Source: FEB-25 sp963822175
GTDB lineage: Bacteria; Chloroflexota; Anaerolineae; Anaerolineales; UBA4823
NCBI GenBank assembly: GCA_963822175.1
Contig: CAWGGJ010000003.1
Coordinates: 434,001 to 498,000, forward strand
Reading direction: 5' to 3'
Length of the DNA stretch: 64,000 nt
A model generated the notes under the pieces. It was not told where the DNA came from, made no database searches, and saw only the letters and a list, made by a program, of their open reading frames with translations. Numbering within the stretch: position 1 is the stretch's first letter; the number at the start of each line of letters is the position of its first letter. This document shows positions 16,799-25,782 of this stretch, piece after piece. The position numbers were made by a program, and so were the translations under genes.

Positions 16799-18310
16799 TC
16801 ACTCCGGTGATTTTCCTGAGCTGATTTTGCGATAAACCGGAATGGTGAACCCGAGAAGTAATCCCAAACTGATCATTCCAATGATGCTCCAAAGTAAAAG
16901 ATAATTTCCAAATGTCAGGCTAAAAACCGGTTGTTCTAGCGCAACCATCGTATGCACATTGCTGGATGTGGTTGAATCTACCCCCAGCAACCACAGCCTG
17001 GAGTATTGCCATGGCTCGTCAATGGTATACAGGTTGACCCACAAACCAGCCTCCTGGTATGTGCTGATCCACTCCTTGGTCAGGCCATACTCAGCATTGA
17101 TGATCTGATAACCAGATGCATTTAGTTCGTCTACCGGGGGTGGAGACTGATAATCTACTCCATATGCCAGTTTCATTTCTGGGCTAATGGACCGCACCAA
17201 AGCCATCTGATCTTCAGTCACAAGAACCCATACTTGTGAGTCGACCCCCGCGGCGTGGATCTCGTTCAAACAGATTTCAAAGAATGTTCCGGCATAAGGC
17301 TGATCGCCCGGAGGTTGCTTTACATCATAGATAAACACAAGATGATTCTGCCGGACGATATCTAGCTCATCTGTTAGCGTTGGTATGGTTTGTTGTATAT
17401 ATTCTTGGACCTGGCTGTCACTCACTTCACCATTGCTGATGGTTCCATATGGATCTCTTTCCACGAACCATTTCCCTGCGTTGAGCTGGGTGGCTTCAGC
17501 AAGCTCAAAATATTCTGCCCGGTCTGTTCCCCGATCCGGAAAAACCTGCTCTACATCCGTTGTTCGTACAAAGGTATCGTCGTGCAGTAAAAACGGCTTG
17601 CCATCGCTGCTGATGTGGATATCTGTTTCCAGTCCATATACACCCAGCTCAGCTGCAAGGTTGGCAGAGGCAATTGTATTCTCAGGCGCCAGCATGGATG
17701 CCCCACGATGGGCGATGATGAGCGGCTTCGCTGGTAGAACACCTTTGTAAACTGAACCAGGTGGGTAAGCCAGCGCTACTACCCACAATACGGTTAAAGC
17801 TATTACAGAAAACAAGATTGGAAGAAAACTCGGCTGCTTACCGGCTGCCTTTTGATGTATGAGCGTATTTCTGACCCACAGCCCCAGGAGTATGGCAGCA
17901 GCAAGCAGGATCAATATATCCAGGAATAACCGGAAATAACCGATCAGTTGGACGAAACGTGGTAATTGCACTGGTGATTCACTGAACAACTTCCAGAAAC
18001 TGCCATAAAAAAATACGATAAAGATCAATCCAACCACCATATACAGGATCTTGGTCACATTTGCCAGCCGGTGTTTGATCCCCTTTTTGTATAGTATGAT
18101 GCGCACAATACTCCATAAACCTACCAGGCCGGCAAACCACAAACATATACTGATGTAATCCAGGCGGCTACCGATCATTTTGGTCAGAAAGTCGTTCGTT
18201 TCGGTATAGAACAGGCTGTTCGTCAGCCAATAGATGATGAACAGGATTGAATGGATGAGCACGATGACGGGTAGGATGATCTGAATAAGAGAATCGCTTT
18301 TCTTGGACAT
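16799..18310 (-). CDS. Membrane glycerophosphodiester phosphodiesterase (GDPD domain)
   Basis: 503 aa. About five TM segments at the N-terminus (roughly residues 10-190), then a periplasmic or extracellular GDPD domain (~200-455), then one more TM near the C-terminus. The GDPD catalytic set is seen: HRGASMLAPENT, GLETDIHIS with Glu-Thr-Asp, and LLHDDTFVRTTD. The fold hydrolyses glycerophosphodiesters such as lipid head groups or teichoic acid. The start has GAGGAGAAAT upstream inside the end of the neighbouring gene, so the two are co-transcribed (4-nt gap to 18315). Confidence 0.8.
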   Translation of the reverse strand: MSKKSDSLIQIILPVIVLIHSILFIIYWLTNSLFYTETNDFLTKMIGSRLDYISICLWFAGLVGLWSIVRIILYKKGIKHRLANVTKILYMVVGLIFIVFFYGSFWKLFSESPVQLPRFVQLIGYFRLFLDILILLAAAILLGLWVRNTLIHQKAAGKQPSFLPILFSVIALTVLWVVALAYPPGSVYKGVLPAKPLIIAHRGASMLAPENTIASANLAAELGVYGLETDIHISSDGKPFLLHDDTFVRTTDVEQVFPDRGTDRAEYFELAEATQLNAGKWFVERDPYGTISNGEVSDSQVQEYIQQTIPTLTDELDIVRQNHLVFIYDVKQPPGDQPYAGTFFEICLNEIHAAGVDSQVWVLVTEDQMALVRSISPEMKLAYGVDYQSPPPVDELNASGYQIINAEYGLTKEWISTYQEAGLWVNLYTIDEPWQYSRLWLLGVDSTTSSNVHTMVALEQPVFSLTFGNYLLLWSIIGMISLGLLLGFTIPVYRKISSGKSPE

Positions 18311-18314
18311 GGCT

Positions 18315-19169
18315 TTATTTCTCCTCGATCAAAGATCTGCGGATACGTAAATCATGGATTGCAATCAGCACCATGATGCCCACCAAAATTGAGCCACTTA
18401 ATAACCAAAAATGTGGGATCATGGCTGAGCCGATCACCAGGACTAATGTAAGGATGATCAGACCGATCACCAGAAACAGCGCACATTCTTCGCCATCACA
18501 ATCCGGGATATCCAGGTCAAATCCCAAATTTCCAATGCCAGAGGCTTGCTGCAGGATGATGCCGGTAGATCGGTTATAGTTAAAACCAGCTGATTCCTGG
18601 CGCGATGCACTCAGGATTGACAGGTTTTCAGTTTTGCTTAAACCCACCCCAATGGTGAGGATAAAACCAACTGTGGGGATCAAGAAGATCCACATCGGGG
18701 TATAGATCTGGGTCTGGAACCATTGTGTGCGTGGGATGAACACCGCCAGTAATCCCATCCCAATAAACGTAGGAACGATGACCGGTACGGGTCCCCACAT
18801 GGCTTCCATCTTGTGTAAACGTAAGACAAAATAAGAAAAGAGTAGTAAGGCAATACCAATGATGATCACCATCCAGATGGTATTGGTGATGCGGTGTTCT
18901 TTAAGATCCCGGAGATCATCTTCAATATCCTGGTTGAATCCATCAATAACAGGTCCAACATGCCTGTCGAGTAGTCGCGAAAATGCCAGGACCGATCCTG
19001 CCATGATGCAGGTGATAGCTGGTATCATAAAAATGAGGGTTATCCCTGTTTTTCCCCCGCTCATTGCATATCCAAAGATGACCAGGCAACCAACCATCAC
19101 TCCCACGCAGATCAGGAGAATAGACCATCTGGTTTTCTTAGACATGAGGTTCCCCAATTTTTGCTTCAT
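18315..19169 (-). CDS. Multi-pass membrane protein of unknown family
   Basis: ~284 aa with about seven or eight hydrophobic segments, including a mid-protein TM block between ~95 and 175 and a C-terminal TM pair ending in LRIRRSLIEEK. There is a short soluble stretch with DIPDCDGEECALF near 220. The family is not recognised. Start options are ATG 19169 (weak AGGGG upstream) and ATG 19145 (MSKKTRW); the latter matches the MSKKSD start of the GDPD neighbour. Operon partner of that GDPD gene, so it may assist its membrane role. Confidence 0.55.
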   Translation of the reverse strand: MKQKLGNLMSKKTRWSILLICVGVMVGCLVIFGYAMSGGKTGITLIFMIPAITCIMAGSVLAFSRLLDRHVGPVIDGFNQDIEDDLRDLKEHRITNTIWMVIIIGIALLLFSYFVLRLHKMEAMWGPVPVIVPTFIGMGLLAVFIPRTQWFQTQIYTPMWIFLIPTVGFILTIGVGLSKTENLSILSASRQESAGFNYNRSTGIILQQASGIGNLGFDLDIPDCDGEECALFLVIGLIILTLVLVIGSAMIPHFWLLSGSILVGIMVLIAIHDLRIRRSLIEEK

Positions 19170-19237
19170 AAACACACCCCTACGAGCAAGTTTTTGTCCT
19201 GCTGGTTGGCATCCAGATAAATCGGAGCGTTGAATAC

Positions 19238-19266
19238 ATTATATAAATATTTCGTCCCAAATGCAA
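19238..19266 (-). promoter_or_regulatory. Sigma-70-type promoter of the GDPD operon
   Basis: TTGCAT (19266-19261), a 17-bp spacer and TATAAT (19243-19238) on the minus strand, about 60 nt before the start codon. It has the same hexamers and spacing as the promoter at 15330-15358. Confidence 0.65.
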
Positions 19267-19807
19267 TAAAGTAAATTCCCTATCATTTATACGTTTTTAT
19301 AACAAGAAATGTTCTTTTTTAAGAATGCCCCTTTCGTTAGTCAGAAATTATTCTGAATGGACAGACACAGCTTTGAAATTGCTTGTACCCAAAATGAATT
19401 CGAAGTTTACAACCTAACTCAACCCCTAATAATGTTCATTCCCTATCATCTCCTCGATATAAACTCAGGCTGAGGATTTTTCCTGCTCGCTTCAATCCCA
19501 CAGAAGTTCGATATCACTTGCCTGGACCAGGATCAATAAAGAACAGCACTGAACACTCGATTAAAGTTATAATCTAGTCAGGACTTCTCCTGTCTTTGAG
19601 ATTAATACATTAAAATCAAAACCATTTTCACACAAATAGTATGTATTTAAAGGACTAGTTGCACCTGACATGAGCGATCACAAAAAAACAGGTCCCACAC
19701 CCAATTTTCATCATCTCAGGATATGTACCAATCGTTTTTCCCAAACCATGGGTGCAAAAATCCACCTATCCACCATTGCCATTTTCGCTCAGCTGATGAG
19801 GTCATAA
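19267..19807. other. Intergenic region, no gene seen
   Basis: About 540 bp upstream of the DMT permease. It contains an isolated TATAAT (19568-19573) and a GAGG 7 nt before the permease ATG (near 19797). No reliable small gene, terminator or RNA element was recognised. Confidence 0.4.
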
Positions 19808-20662
19808 ATGTCTGCCACCGTGCTTGCTCTCCTTGCCGCGTTCTCATTTGCTCTTGGTACCGTACTTCAGCAGAAGGGGACCCTTCAAACCTCGGCTGCA
19901 GAAGGTGATCCACGCTTTCTGGCAGAAATCCTCCGTAAACCGGTTTGGCTTTTCGGTGGATTATTCCAGGTTTTTGGTTGGATATTTCAAGCTCTGGCGT
20001 TGGATCGCGGCAGCCTGGCGATGGTGCAGTCACTTTGTGCCCTCAGCCTGGTCTTCGCCTTGCCGCTCGGTGCACGCCTCACCGGCCAGCAGGTTGGTCG
20101 ACGCTCGATCATAGGAGCTTCGGTTACCCTCATCGGGATTATCTTGTTTGTTGCAGTCGGTCAACCCCAGGGAGGTACCTCCCAACCAGATCAAACAGCC
20201 TGGCGGACTTCACTCGTCATCATCGTGGCCTTAATCCTGCTGTTAGCCTGGCTGGCATATCGGCGTCGTGGTGCAATGGCAGCTACGCTGTTCGCCACTG
20301 CGGCCGGCCTTTGTTATGCATTCCAGGCTGCAGTGACCAAGGTATTCATGACCCAGATTGGTAACGGTTTGGCAGTGTTGTTGACCTCGTGGACCACCTA
20401 TGCACTCATCCTCTCAGCCCTTGTCGGATTTGCTCTCCAACAGTCTGCCCTCAAAACAGGATTCCTGGCTCCAGCCATGGCTGCTTGCAATGCATCAACC
20501 CTTGCTATGAGCGTATTGCTTGGCATCACCTTGTACCAGGAATCAATTTCAAACGGCCAGGGGCGTTTGTCACCTGCGCTCATCGGCCTGGCATTGTCGG
20601 TTATCGGGGTGGCATTACTTGCCTCCCCTGAACCAGATCGAAAGGAAGCCACTGCCAAATAG
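19808..20662 (+). CDS. DMT-superfamily (EamA/NIPA-like) permease
   Basis: 284 aa with about nine or ten membrane segments. It begins MSATVLALLAAFSFALGTVL and has the two-fold DMT repeat: ALALDRGSLAMVQSLCALSLV in the first half and LVGFALQQSALKTGFLAPAM in the second. DMT proteins move small metabolites or metals; NIPA-like members are implicated in magnesium. The substrate is not known here. GAGG lies before the ATG. It is isolated on its strand, with a separate promoter for the next gene. Confidence 0.7.
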   Translation: MSATVLALLAAFSFALGTVLQQKGTLQTSAAEGDPRFLAEILRKPVWLFGGLFQVFGWIFQALALDRGSLAMVQSLCALSLVFALPLGARLTGQQVGRRSIIGASVTLIGIILFVAVGQPQGGTSQPDQTAWRTSLVIIVALILLLAWLAYRRRGAMAATLFATAAGLCYAFQAAVTKVFMTQIGNGLAVLLTSWTTYALILSALVGFALQQSALKTGFLAPAMAACNASTLAMSVLLGITLYQESISNGQGRLSPALIGLALSVIGVALLASPEPDRKEATAK

Positions 20663-20676
20663 CTCCGTATTCTCGA

Positions 20677-20705
20677 TTGCCGCAAACCATTATTTATGCT
20701 ACACT
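20677..20705 (+). promoter_or_regulatory. Sigma-70-type promoter
   Basis: TTGCCG (20677-20682), 17-bp spacer, TACACT (20700-20705), then GGAGG before the ATG at 20741. Confidence 0.6.
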
Positions 20706-20740
20706 GTTAAGTTAGAGTGAATTCTATATAGGAGGCTTCC

Positions 20741-21889
20741 ATGGCCGATAAAATCCTCGTCGTTGATGACGATCCCGATACCGTTAAATTTATCAACATT
20801 ATGTTAAGCCGCCTGGGATATACTGTGGTTTCAGCCACATCCGGTATGGAAGCCCTGGAACGCGTTCAGGTGGAGCATCCCGACCTGATCATTCTCGATG
20901 TCATGATGCCCGGGATGGATGGATACGAGGTAAGCCGCAACCTGCGGCGAAATCCAAAAACTGCCACAACCCCCATCCTCATGTTCACCGCAAAAACCAC
21001 GATCGAGGATAAACTGGCGGGTTATGATGCCGGTGTGAATCTGTACCTGACCAAACCCATTCATCCCATAGACCTGCAAGCCAATATTCGCAACTTGTTG
21101 GCTCAAAAGCTGGCCAAAGCTGATGTATCCGGCGAGCACGGTTATGTCGTCGGTGTTCTGTCTGCCACTGGGGGTGCAGGGGTATCTACCGTGGCTTTGA
21201 ACCTGGCCATTACCTATGCAAAAAAATATAATAGCAAGGTGATTGCTGCTGAAATGAAACCCGGGCAAGGCTCCTGGGCTCTGGATCTGAATCTCAATGA
21301 ACCTGTCGGCTTGGCTAATCTTCTCGCCATGGAATTGGAAGATATCACCATGGATACTGTCTCCAAGGAGCTGATTCAGACCAGCTTTGGAATAAAAATT
21401 CTTTCAGCTTCCAACAAGACTGAATACGTGGAATATGCTGCCGCAACACCGCAATTGGAGCTCGTTCTCGGCTACCTTGCCAGCCTGGCCCAACTGGTTT
21501 TCCTGGATATCGGTACCAGTTTTCATCCAGGTTTCAACGCTATCCTGAATCAATGCAACGAGCTGATTATGGTTGTTGAGCCTCAGCCCGTTCCGATCAA
21601 GCGTTCCAAGCTGCTTGCCAGCGAGCTTCACATCAAGGGATTTGGTAGTGTTAAAACCATGAGCACAGTGCTGGTCAATCGAACCCGCTCCGATATCGTG
21701 CTGAATATCAGCCAGGTGGAACAAATCCTTGGATATCCAGCGGTGATGGGCTTTCCCCCTGTCGTGGAACAGGCTTACCGGGCGTCTGAGCGTGCAATTC
21801 CTTTGACTGCCGTACAACCCGACGGTATCATCGCCATGCAGTTCAATACCCTGGCCAGCCAGATCAACGAGCGCGTGCCAGCTCATTAA
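20741..21889 (+). CDS. Receiver domain fused to CpaE/TadZ-like ATPase
   Basis: 382 aa. Residues 1-120 are a complete CheY-like receiver: D10/D11, phosphoacceptor D53 in IILDVMMPG, T83, K105. Residues ~135-375 are a MinD/CpaE-type P-loop ATPase with a deviant Walker A, SATGGAGVSTVALNLA (no Lys after the Gly), and LVFLDIGTS as a weak Walker B. In TadZ/CpaE proteins this fusion localises pilus-assembly machines to a cell pole or site. No tad/flp genes are visible nearby, so the link is by family only. AGGAGG precedes the ATG. Confidence 0.75.
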   Translation: MADKILVVDDDPDTVKFINIMLSRLGYTVVSATSGMEALERVQVEHPDLIILDVMMPGMDGYEVSRNLRRNPKTATTPILMFTAKTTIEDKLAGYDAGVNLYLTKPIHPIDLQANIRNLLAQKLAKADVSGEHGYVVGVLSATGGAGVSTVALNLAITYAKKYNSKVIAAEMKPGQGSWALDLNLNEPVGLANLLAMELEDITMDTVSKELIQTSFGIKILSASNKTEYVEYAAATPQLELVLGYLASLAQLVFLDIGTSFHPGFNAILNQCNELIMVVEPQPVPIKRSKLLASELHIKGFGSVKTMSTVLVNRTRSDIVLNISQVEQILGYPAVMGFPPVVEQAYRASERAIPLTAVQPDGIIAMQFNTLASQINERVPAH

Positions 21890-21923
21890 TCTTCTCCTCA
21901 CCAAAACCCATCCATCCATAATA

Positions 21924-21957
21924 TATAATCCTGGTTATCTTGAGAAGGCCAGGAGGG
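21924..21957 (+). promoter_or_regulatory. -10 box and Shine-Dalgarno of the lyase gene
   Basis: TATAAT at 21924-21929, then a short leader with AGGAGGG (21951-21957) 8 nt before the ATG at 21966. Confidence 0.5.
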
Positions 21958-21965
21958 ATAACGCT

Positions 21966-23417
21966 ATGGATAAAGCTATCCGCGTCGAACATGACACACT
22001 GGGCAATGTGGACGTCCCAGCAGGTGCTCTATATGGTGCCCAGACACAACGGGCAATAAATAATTTCGCCATCTCAGGGCTTCATCCCTGGCGTGCATTC
22101 ATCTGGTCAATGGCGGTGATCAAGCGCGCCGCTGCTGAGGTTAACCGTGATTTGGGTTTATTAAATGATGATATTGCCTCTGCCATTATCGCGGCTGCCC
22201 AGGAAGTTATCGATGGAAAATGGGAAGACCAATTTGTGGTCGATCCTTTCCAGGCAGGCGCAGGAACCAGCCACAATATGAACATTAATGAGGTGATTGC
22301 CAATCGCGCCACACTCCTGCTTGGTGGCCAGCTGGGTGAATATCTCATCAGCCCCAATGACCACGTCAACATGTCTCAATCGACCAATGACACCATTCCC
22401 ACTGCCATCCGCCTGGGCTGCCTCTGGCGCCTCGATGAGCTGCTGCAGGCTGTTGAGCGCCTTTCCAATGCTCTGGAACAAAAAGCCACTGAATTTGACG
22501 ACATCGTAAAATCTGGGCGTACCCATCTCCAGGATGCTGTGCCGGTGCGCCTTGGACAGGAATTTGGCGCATATGCCGTTGCTATCCAACGGGATGCAGC
22601 CCGCATCCGTACTGCCGCTGATGAGTTGCGCCGGCTGGGGATCGGTGGTACTGCTGTCGGCACCGGGCTGAACGCCCACCCTGAATATCACTCTCGCATG
22701 GTTATTCGCCTTTCGGAGCTCACCGGGTTGAGCCTGTATAGCTCGGATAACCTGTTTAAATCAATGCAATCCATGGCTGATGCTGCTGGTTTCTCTGCCT
22801 CTCTACGCACCCTGGCGATCACCCTCACCCGCATCGCCAATGATTTTCGCCTGCTTTCCTCTGGTCCTTCCACCGGGCTGGATGAGCTGCATCTCCCCGC
22901 GGTTCAGCCCGGCTCGAGCATTATGCCTGGGAAGGTCAACCCCGTCATGGCTGAAATGCTGAATATGGCCATGTTCCATGTCCAGGGCTGTGACCTGACG
23001 GTTTCCATGGCATCGCAGGCAGGTCAGCTTGAGCTCAATGTAATGATGCCCATCATTGCTCATAACCTTTTTGAGATGATGCAGGTTATGATCGGATCGA
23101 TCTCAGCGTTCACCACAAAATGTGTGCTAGGACTGGAAGCAAATCGAACGAAGGCTGAAGGCTGGCTGGCTAAGAATGCCATCGTCGCAACAGCACTCAA
23201 TCCTCTCATCGGTTATGCAGCTAGTGCTGCGCTGGTCAAGGCTGCCATGCAACGCAATCTCACCATCCAGGAAATAGCACTGGAAAAAGTTGCTGCTGGT
23301 GAGTTAAAGCATATTAATGATGATCATCTTATCACCGAAGAGGAGATAATCCTCACCCTGAAGGACTTAAAACACCTTACCAATGGGGGTATTGCCGGGC
23401 ATCGATCCCTGGATTGA
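21966..23417 (+). CDS. Aspartate ammonia-lyase/fumarase superfamily lyase
   Basis: 483 aa, usual length. The superfamily signature GSSIMPGKVNPV lies near residue 320, with SGRTHLQDAVPVRLGQEFGAY (~180) and QAGAGTSHNMNINEVIANRA (~95). The signature continues with SQAGQLELNVMMP, and QAGAGTS replaces QTGSGTQ; both resemble aspartase more than fumarase C, so L-aspartate deamination to fumarate is the first choice. Fumarate hydration is the alternative. Homotetramer, cytoplasmic. It has its own promoter and is convergent with a CoA-transferase gene. Confidence 0.8.
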   Translation: MDKAIRVEHDTLGNVDVPAGALYGAQTQRAINNFAISGLHPWRAFIWSMAVIKRAAAEVNRDLGLLNDDIASAIIAAAQEVIDGKWEDQFVVDPFQAGAGTSHNMNINEVIANRATLLLGGQLGEYLISPNDHVNMSQSTNDTIPTAIRLGCLWRLDELLQAVERLSNALEQKATEFDDIVKSGRTHLQDAVPVRLGQEFGAYAVAIQRDAARIRTAADELRRLGIGGTAVGTGLNAHPEYHSRMVIRLSELTGLSLYSSDNLFKSMQSMADAAGFSASLRTLAITLTRIANDFRLLSSGPSTGLDELHLPAVQPGSSIMPGKVNPVMAEMLNMAMFHVQGCDLTVSMASQAGQLELNVMMPIIAHNLFEMMQVMIGSISAFTTKCVLGLEANRTKAEGWLAKNAIVATALNPLIGYAASAALVKAAMQRNLTIQEIALEKVAAGELKHINDDHLITEEEIILTLKDLKHLTNGGIAGHRSLD

Positions 23418-23429
23418 TCGTAAAGTTAG

Positions 23430-24635
23430 CTAAATGACCTGTTCTGCCCGCAATGCTTGCACTGCTTCTTGATCCAGTCCTAAGAGGTCTTGCAGGATTT
23501 GCTCGGTATGTTCACCCAGTAATGGCGGTGGTTGTGCCTCCCTTGCCGGGATAGTGGGTATTTTAAGTGGCGAAGCCACCATACGAATATTCCCTGCAGT
23601 TGGGTGTGCGACCTGGATCACCATTTCACGCGCTTTGACCTGTGGGTTATCCATCACCTGGTCAATCGAATTGATCGAGCCACATGGTACTCCCGCGGCT
23701 TCCAGGATAGACAACCAATGAGCAATATCAAATTGGATGAATAAACTTTCCAGCATGGGGATCAATTGGTTGCGATTTTCTACGCGATTGGCATTGGTTT
23801 TAAACCGCAGGTCCTCCGCCCAATCCATCCTGCCTGCCTGTTCACAGAACTGTCTCCATTGGCCATCATTACCAATTCCGACCGCAAAATATCCGTCGCT
23901 GGCCTTAAACGTCTGGTACGGAACGATGTTCGGATGGGCATTGCCATACCGGATCGGTTTTTCACCGGATATCAGGTAGTTGCTACCCACGTTAGCCAGC
24001 CAGGCAACCTGGGAATCAAGTAATGAAATATCGATCCTCTGGCCTCTCCCGCTGCGTTGATGGTCAAATAAGGCTGCCAGAATGGCATTGCAGGCAAACA
24101 GACCTGCTGTGATGTCTGCGACCGCCACACCCACTTTATATGGCTCACCTTCTTCAGGACCGGTGATGCTCATCACACCACCCTGGGCTTGTATAATGAA
24201 GTCGTATCCTGGCAGATTTCGGTAAGGTCCGCTGTATCCGTAACCGGTGATGCTACAGTAGATCAACCCGGGCTTCAGGTTTTGTAATTCATCATAGCCC
24301 AATCCCCACTTTTCGAGGGTATCCACCCGGAAGTTTTCCACCAGCACATCACTTTGTTCGATTAACTCTTTAAGGATATGTATGCCCTGGTCCGATTTCA
24401 GGTTGAGTGTCATGCTACGCTTGTTGCGGTTTACGCATAAAAAATAAGCGGACTCTCCCCCTTGTGCAAATGGTGGACCCCAATGCCGGGTATCATCACC
24501 CAACCCTGGGGCTTCAATCTTGATGATATCTGCCCCCAGGTCAGCCAACATCATCGTGCAGTATGGACCAGCCAGCACACGGCTTAAGTCCAATACTCTC
24601 ACGCCCTCCAAGAGCAGCTTAGGTTCGCTATCCAT
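23430..24635 (-). CDS. CaiB/BaiF (family III) CoA transferase
   Basis: ~401 aa. Family III CoA-transferase signs: LLEGVRVLDLSRVLAGPYC at the N-terminus, ADIIKIEAPGLGDDTR, LLKSDQG-type NLKSDQGIHILKEL, the catalytic-region block VLVENFRVDTLEKWGLGYDEL, and C-terminal PLLGEHTEQIL. These move CoA between carboxylic acids (formyl-, oxalyl-, carnitinyl-, succinyl-CoA types); which one is unknown. It starts at ATG 24635, 4 nt after the upstream stop, so it is the third gene of the dnaJ-baeRF operon; there is no obvious functional tie. Confidence 0.8.
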   Translation of the reverse strand: MDSEPKLLLEGVRVLDLSRVLAGPYCTMMLADLGADIIKIEAPGLGDDTRHWGPPFAQGGESAYFLCVNRNKRSMTLNLKSDQGIHILKELIEQSDVLVENFRVDTLEKWGLGYDELQNLKPGLIYCSITGYGYSGPYRNLPGYDFIIQAQGGVMSITGPEEGEPYKVGVAVADITAGLFACNAILAALFDHQRSGRGQRIDISLLDSQVAWLANVGSNYLISGEKPIRYGNAHPNIVPYQTFKASDGYFAVGIGNDGQWRQFCEQAGRMDWAEDLRFKTNANRVENRNQLIPMLESLFIQFDIAHWLSILEAAGVPCGSINSIDQVMDNPQVKAREMVIQVAHPTAGNIRMVASPLKIPTIPAREAQPPPLLGEHTEQILQDLLGLDQEAVQALRAEQVI

Positions 24636-24639
24636 CCTG

Positions 24640-25740
24640 CTAATACCGAAGGATAGCCCCGATATTTTCAAACCCATCTATTGTATGCTGTTGTTGCACC
24701 ACCTCCACGTCTCCGCCAGCTTTCATCACATTATATACCGCCATTTCTACCGCATCCGGGATGCGCTCAAATTTCTCTCCACAGAATTGGCAGCTGGGCA
24801 ACTCCTTTGCCGTCAGGTATCCGCAGCCTTGGCATTGATACCCTTCCGCTTTATATCCTTCCTGGATAACCAACGCCTGAACTCTTCCATCGTGAACTGC
24901 ACCCAGGGTTTCATCCAGGTTGATCACCCCTTTCTGATCTTTGGCTGCTCCAGTAACCAGTACTTTTAATAACTGTTCCTCACGGCGGAATTCAGCTTCT
25001 TTGCCAACCTGCATGGTCCGTTCCAAAACATCCGTCTTACTGGCAGTCATGCTCATGGGGTATGTTCCGACAACCAGGCTTTGCCAGTTTTTTGGTAAAA
25101 GGTTGCGTAGAAGGGCAACATTCTCATCTGTTCCACCGATCAGTACTCGGCGTATGTTATTTTCTTTGAAAAAATGGGCGGCAAAATCAGCCACCTCACG
25201 CATATTTCGTTCTTCAACTTCATCTTCATAGTGGGTCTGCCCCGCCATTCCACCTCGCATACCGGGCTTTGCTGAGGCGCCACCATGCTTGGTATGCTTT
25301 ACGCTTTCACCCAGGATACCTTCCTGCTCCTTCAGCTCACCCAGGTGAAATGAAAACAACCGCGCGCCTTGCCTGTCCACCAGGACCACCCCATAACCAC
25401 CATAATTATCGAATAATGATGCCAATGGTTTTACATGAGGGCGATTCCCCACCACCACCTGGTTTATTATCGGGATCGCCAACGTATACGCCTTGAAGAA
25501 ATTGTCTGCTGCACATGAAAACACAGCAATGCTTCGTCCAGACCAATCAAATTTTGTGCTGAAGTATTTATCAACTGCCATGATATCTGAAGGTAGATTG
25601 ATATCTTTTAACATGCTCCGCAGGTTCAATTTATACACATCTGAGCTGCCTTGTGTAGGGCCAGTGTTCAGATAAATACTGAGCACCTGCTTATCGGTTT
25701 GATAAGCCAGTAATTCCTGCAGGTTCGTTTCAGTTAACAT
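24640..25740 (-). CDS. baeRF-family eRF1-like protein with zinc ribbon
   Basis: 366 aa. It has the core of bacterial archaeo-eukaryotic release-factor homologues: N-terminal VLSIYLNTGP, GYGVVLVDRQGARLF (~120), a Gly-rich loop with HGGASAKPGMRGGMAGQ (~155-172), then RRVLIGGTDENVALLRNLLP and an eRF1 domain 3-like end. Near 315-340 CQGCGY and CQFCGE form a four-Cys zinc ribbon. Relatives in the VLRF1/Vms1 and baeRF groups act on stalled ribosomes or peptidyl-tRNA; a role in translation stress is plausible beside dnaJ. GAGGAGG precedes the ATG. Confidence 0.7.
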   Translation of the reverse strand: MLTETNLQELLAYQTDKQVLSIYLNTGPTQGSSDVYKLNLRSMLKDINLPSDIMAVDKYFSTKFDWSGRSIAVFSCAADNFFKAYTLAIPIINQVVVGNRPHVKPLASLFDNYGGYGVVLVDRQGARLFSFHLGELKEQEGILGESVKHTKHGGASAKPGMRGGMAGQTHYEDEVEERNMREVADFAAHFFKENNIRRVLIGGTDENVALLRNLLPKNWQSLVVGTYPMSMTASKTDVLERTMQVGKEAEFRREEQLLKVLVTGAAKDQKGVINLDETLGAVHDGRVQALVIQEGYKAEGYQCQGCGYLTAKELPSCQFCGEKFERIPDAVEMAVYNVMKAGGDVEVVQQQHTIDGFENIGAILRY

Positions 25741-25782
25741 GCAAACCTCCTCTAAAGATGAAAGATTTATGGGATAGCTAAC

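Noticed and set aside
19716..20033. Minus-strand 105-aa frame over the DMT gene start
   Set aside because: Shadow of the real permease; no start signal or recognisable motif.
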